Origin: Acidimicrobiales bacterium
GTDB taxonomy: Bacteria > Actinomycetota > Acidimicrobiia > Acidimicrobiales > CADCSY01
Assembly (NCBI GenBank): GCA_030447125.1
Contig: JAUJLZ010000146.1
Span: 1-5,688 of the forward strand
Reading direction: 5' to 3'
Length of the DNA: 5,688 nucleotides
Positions 4,467-5,688 of this stretch are shown piece after piece. Below the pieces are notes generated by a model. It worked only from the letters and a program-made list of their open reading frames with translations, searched no databases and was not told the origin of the DNA. The stretch's first letter is position 1. Each line of letters begins with the position of its first letter. The translations under genes were made by a program, and so were the position numbers.

Positions 4467-5368
4467 GCCTCGACCCGGGAAAGCCGGTGCATCCACAGGG
4501 CGGCCACGCCGTCAAGGGCCAGGCCGACGGCGAGGCAGACGAGCCCGAGCGGGGTGCTCAAGAGGAACGACGCGGTGTGCTCGTCGGTGGCCGCAGCCAG
4601 GGCCGAGAAACCGAGCGGCGCCAGGGTGATGACGACACCCGACAGGCGTGACTGCGATGACAGGGCCCGCACCTCCCGACCCACGGCCTGACGGCTGCGC
4701 AGGGTCGCGGCCACGCCATCGAGGGCCCGGGCTTGGGCCCCGCCGGTCTCGGCTCCCAGCGCAAGAGCCGACGTAGCCAGGCGCACCCCCGGGAGCGGTC
4801 GTTGCGCCGCCCACCGGTCCAGGGCGACGGTGAGCGCCCGGCCGTGGCGCACGTCGTGAGCCACGGACCCCAGGTCGTGGCCCAGGGTCCCCGGGGTGGC
4901 GGCGGCGGCCTCGCCCACGGCCTGGCGCAGGGATGCCCCGCTGCGCAGGGCCCGGGCCATGGCCTCCAGGGCGTCGGGGAGACCGTCCTCCAGAAGTCGA
5001 TCGGCGCGTCCCGAGGCGGCCCGCAGCGCGACCGCGGGACCCACGACGGTGGTGAGGGCGGCCACCAGGGCCAGGCCCGGGCCGCCGGCCACCACGGCGG
5101 CGCCAACCACGACCACGACCGTGGCCCACCAGGCGCTCCAGACCCGCCGGGCGTCCATCACCAACCCGACGTCGGCCAGCCAACGCGCCAGACGAACGGG
5201 CGGCTCGGGCAACGCTGCGAGCAGCACCGCCCCCCTGGTGTGCGTCGACCCGCGATCCTGCAACCTCCCGGAAACCAGGGAACCCCGTCCTCCCGCCACC
5301 GCCCCACGGATGGCCATGGCCAGCACCAGCACCAGGCTGGCGACCAGGGTTCCGAGGAGGGCGTTCAC
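4463..5368 (-). CDS. tadB: TadB, Tad pilus inner-membrane platform protein
   Basis: A 301-residue member of the T2SSF family, partner of TadC in the inner-membrane assembly platform of the Flp/Tad pilus. Membrane helices: about 3-21 at the N-terminus, a paired hydrophobic stretch 82-118, and two at the C-terminus (243-262 and 272-291). The cytoplasmic T2SSF domain (about 125-242) opens with LLEDGLPDALEAMARALRSG and ASLRQAVGEAA. It contains LALGAETGGAQARALDGVA and ends in LRSRQAVGREVRALSSQSR, all typical of TadB. The GTG start at 5366-5368 overlaps the cpaF TGA as GTGA, and the stop overlaps the preferred tadC start the same way, so ATPase and both platform proteins are translationally coupled, which fits a fixed stoichiometry. 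Nothing is truncated. Confidence 0.94.
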   Translation of the reverse strand: MNALLGTLVASLVLVLAMAIRGAVAGGRGSLVSGRLQDRGSTHTRGAVLLAALPEPPVRLARWLADVGLVMDARRVWSAWWATVVVVVGAAVVAGGPGLALVAALTTVVGPAVALRAASGRADRLLEDGLPDALEAMARALRSGASLRQAVGEAAAATPGTLGHDLGSVAHDVRHGRALTVALDRWAAQRPLPGVRLATSALALGAETGGAQARALDGVAATLRSRQAVGREVRALSSQSRLSGVVITLAPLGFSALAAATDEHTASFLLSTPLGLVCLAVGLALDGVAALWMHRLSRVEA

Positions 5369-5688
5369 GGCGCCACCGGGGCCGACCCGACCAGCCAGGC
5401 GGGGTCCGGCGGGAGGGCTCCCCTCCCCCGAGGTGCCCGGGCGGGCAGTGCCACCAGCCCGAGTGGACCGGCCAGGTGGCGGGTTCGCGGTCCGGCCGGC
5501 GCTCCCGCCCCCGCCGCCTCGTCGCCGGCCACCACCTCGGCCACCTCCACCACCCCCCGGCCACCGCCGGATCGACGGGCCACCTGCACGACCAGGTCGA
5601 GGGCGGCGCTGAGCTGGTCGCGCACCGCCGCCCGAGGCAGGGCCACCGACCCGGTGAGGACCATGGTCTCCAGGCGGCGCAGGGCGTC
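5365..5688 (-). CDS. cpaF: CpaF/TadA secretion ATPase, C-terminal end (5' part outside window)
   Basis: The frame is open at the right edge and gives the last 107 residues. The first part, DALRRLETMVLTGSVALPR then AAVRDQLSAALDLVVQVAR and GRGVVEVAEV, is the conserved C-terminal subdomain of CpaF/TadA (VirB11-type) hexameric ATPases, which power Tad pilus extension at the inner membrane. Walker A and B, Asp-box and His-box lie upstream and are not visible. After EVAEV the family normally continues with a structured end. Here about 55 residues rich in Ala, Pro, Gly and Arg follow, including GLVALPARAPRGRG, which looks divergent or flexible. The TGA overlaps the tadB GTG, which supports this frame up to the end. 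The assignment rests on the conserved segment plus the neighbouring tadB. Confidence 0.88.
   Translation of the reverse strand, partial: DALRRLETMVLTGSVALPRAAVRDQLSAALDLVVQVARRSGGGRGVVEVAEVVAGDEAAGAGAPAGPRTRHLAGPLGLVALPARAPRGRGALPPDPAWLVGSAPVAP

Noticed and set aside
3373..4515. Upstream extension of the tadE frame to over 500 residues
   Set aside because: The part before the GTG at 3370-3372 is Arg/Pro/Gly-rich and overlaps the pilin and tadC in another frame. The GTGA overlap gives a natural start and a normal TadE length.
3576..4691. Plus-strand open frame of 371 codons antisense to tadC
   Set aside because: The product is Gly/Glu/Arg/His-rich low complexity and the opposite strand encodes clear T2SSF proteins.

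Overview
The window is very GC-rich and every gene I can support lies on the minus strand, so it is transcribed from right to left. High-GC codon use, a Flp/Tad pilus cluster in the order cpaF-tadB-tadC-small pilin-tadE (the order known from mycobacterial Rv3660c-Rv3654c-type loci), a class E-like sortase and a STAS anti-anti-sigma protein all point to Actinomycetota. Thr/Pro-rich linkers would fit a deep lineage such as Acidimicrobiia, but that is only an inference. I saw no mobile element, CRISPR array, tRNA or rRNA.

Region 1 (about 5688 to 2971) is the export and pilin half of a Tad system. It holds the C-terminal end of the CpaF/TadA ATPase (cut by the window edge), the two inner-membrane platform proteins TadB and TadC, a 77-residue Flp-type prepilin with a textbook G/XXXXEY processing site, and a TadE-like pseudopilin. 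The genes are tightly packed: cpaF/tadB, tadB/tadC (with the start chosen here) and pilin/tadE all share 4-base GTGA stop/start overlaps. The only break is 30 bases before the pilin, which has a perfect AAGGAGG ribosome binding site, as expected if the pilin must be made in excess over the machinery.

Region 2 (2970 to 2732) is a gene-free leader of about 240 bases with several inverted repeats. Near its end a well-placed Shine-Dalgarno and ATG open a 17-codon ORF. Its stop overlaps the start of the sortase, and a run of eight C bases inside it sets the reading frame. It is either a translationally coupled leader peptide or the frame-shifted true N-terminus of the sortase.

Region 3 (2731 to 990) encodes a membrane-anchored class E-like sortase with its His, Cys and Arg active-site residues. 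An ATGA overlap joins it to a secreted, membrane-anchored protein with one fibronectin type III domain, a long disordered linker and a C-terminal transmembrane segment. That protein has no recognisable LPXTG or LAXTG motif. No accepted sortase substrate is visible in the window.

Region 4 (989 to 1) starts with a hairpin just after the surface-protein stop codon. It is followed by a STAS-domain anti-sigma-factor antagonist with the phosphorylatable Asp-Ser-Thr-Gly motif, and 17 bases later by an acidic, unrecognised protein that runs off the left edge. These two probably form a separate regulatory operon.
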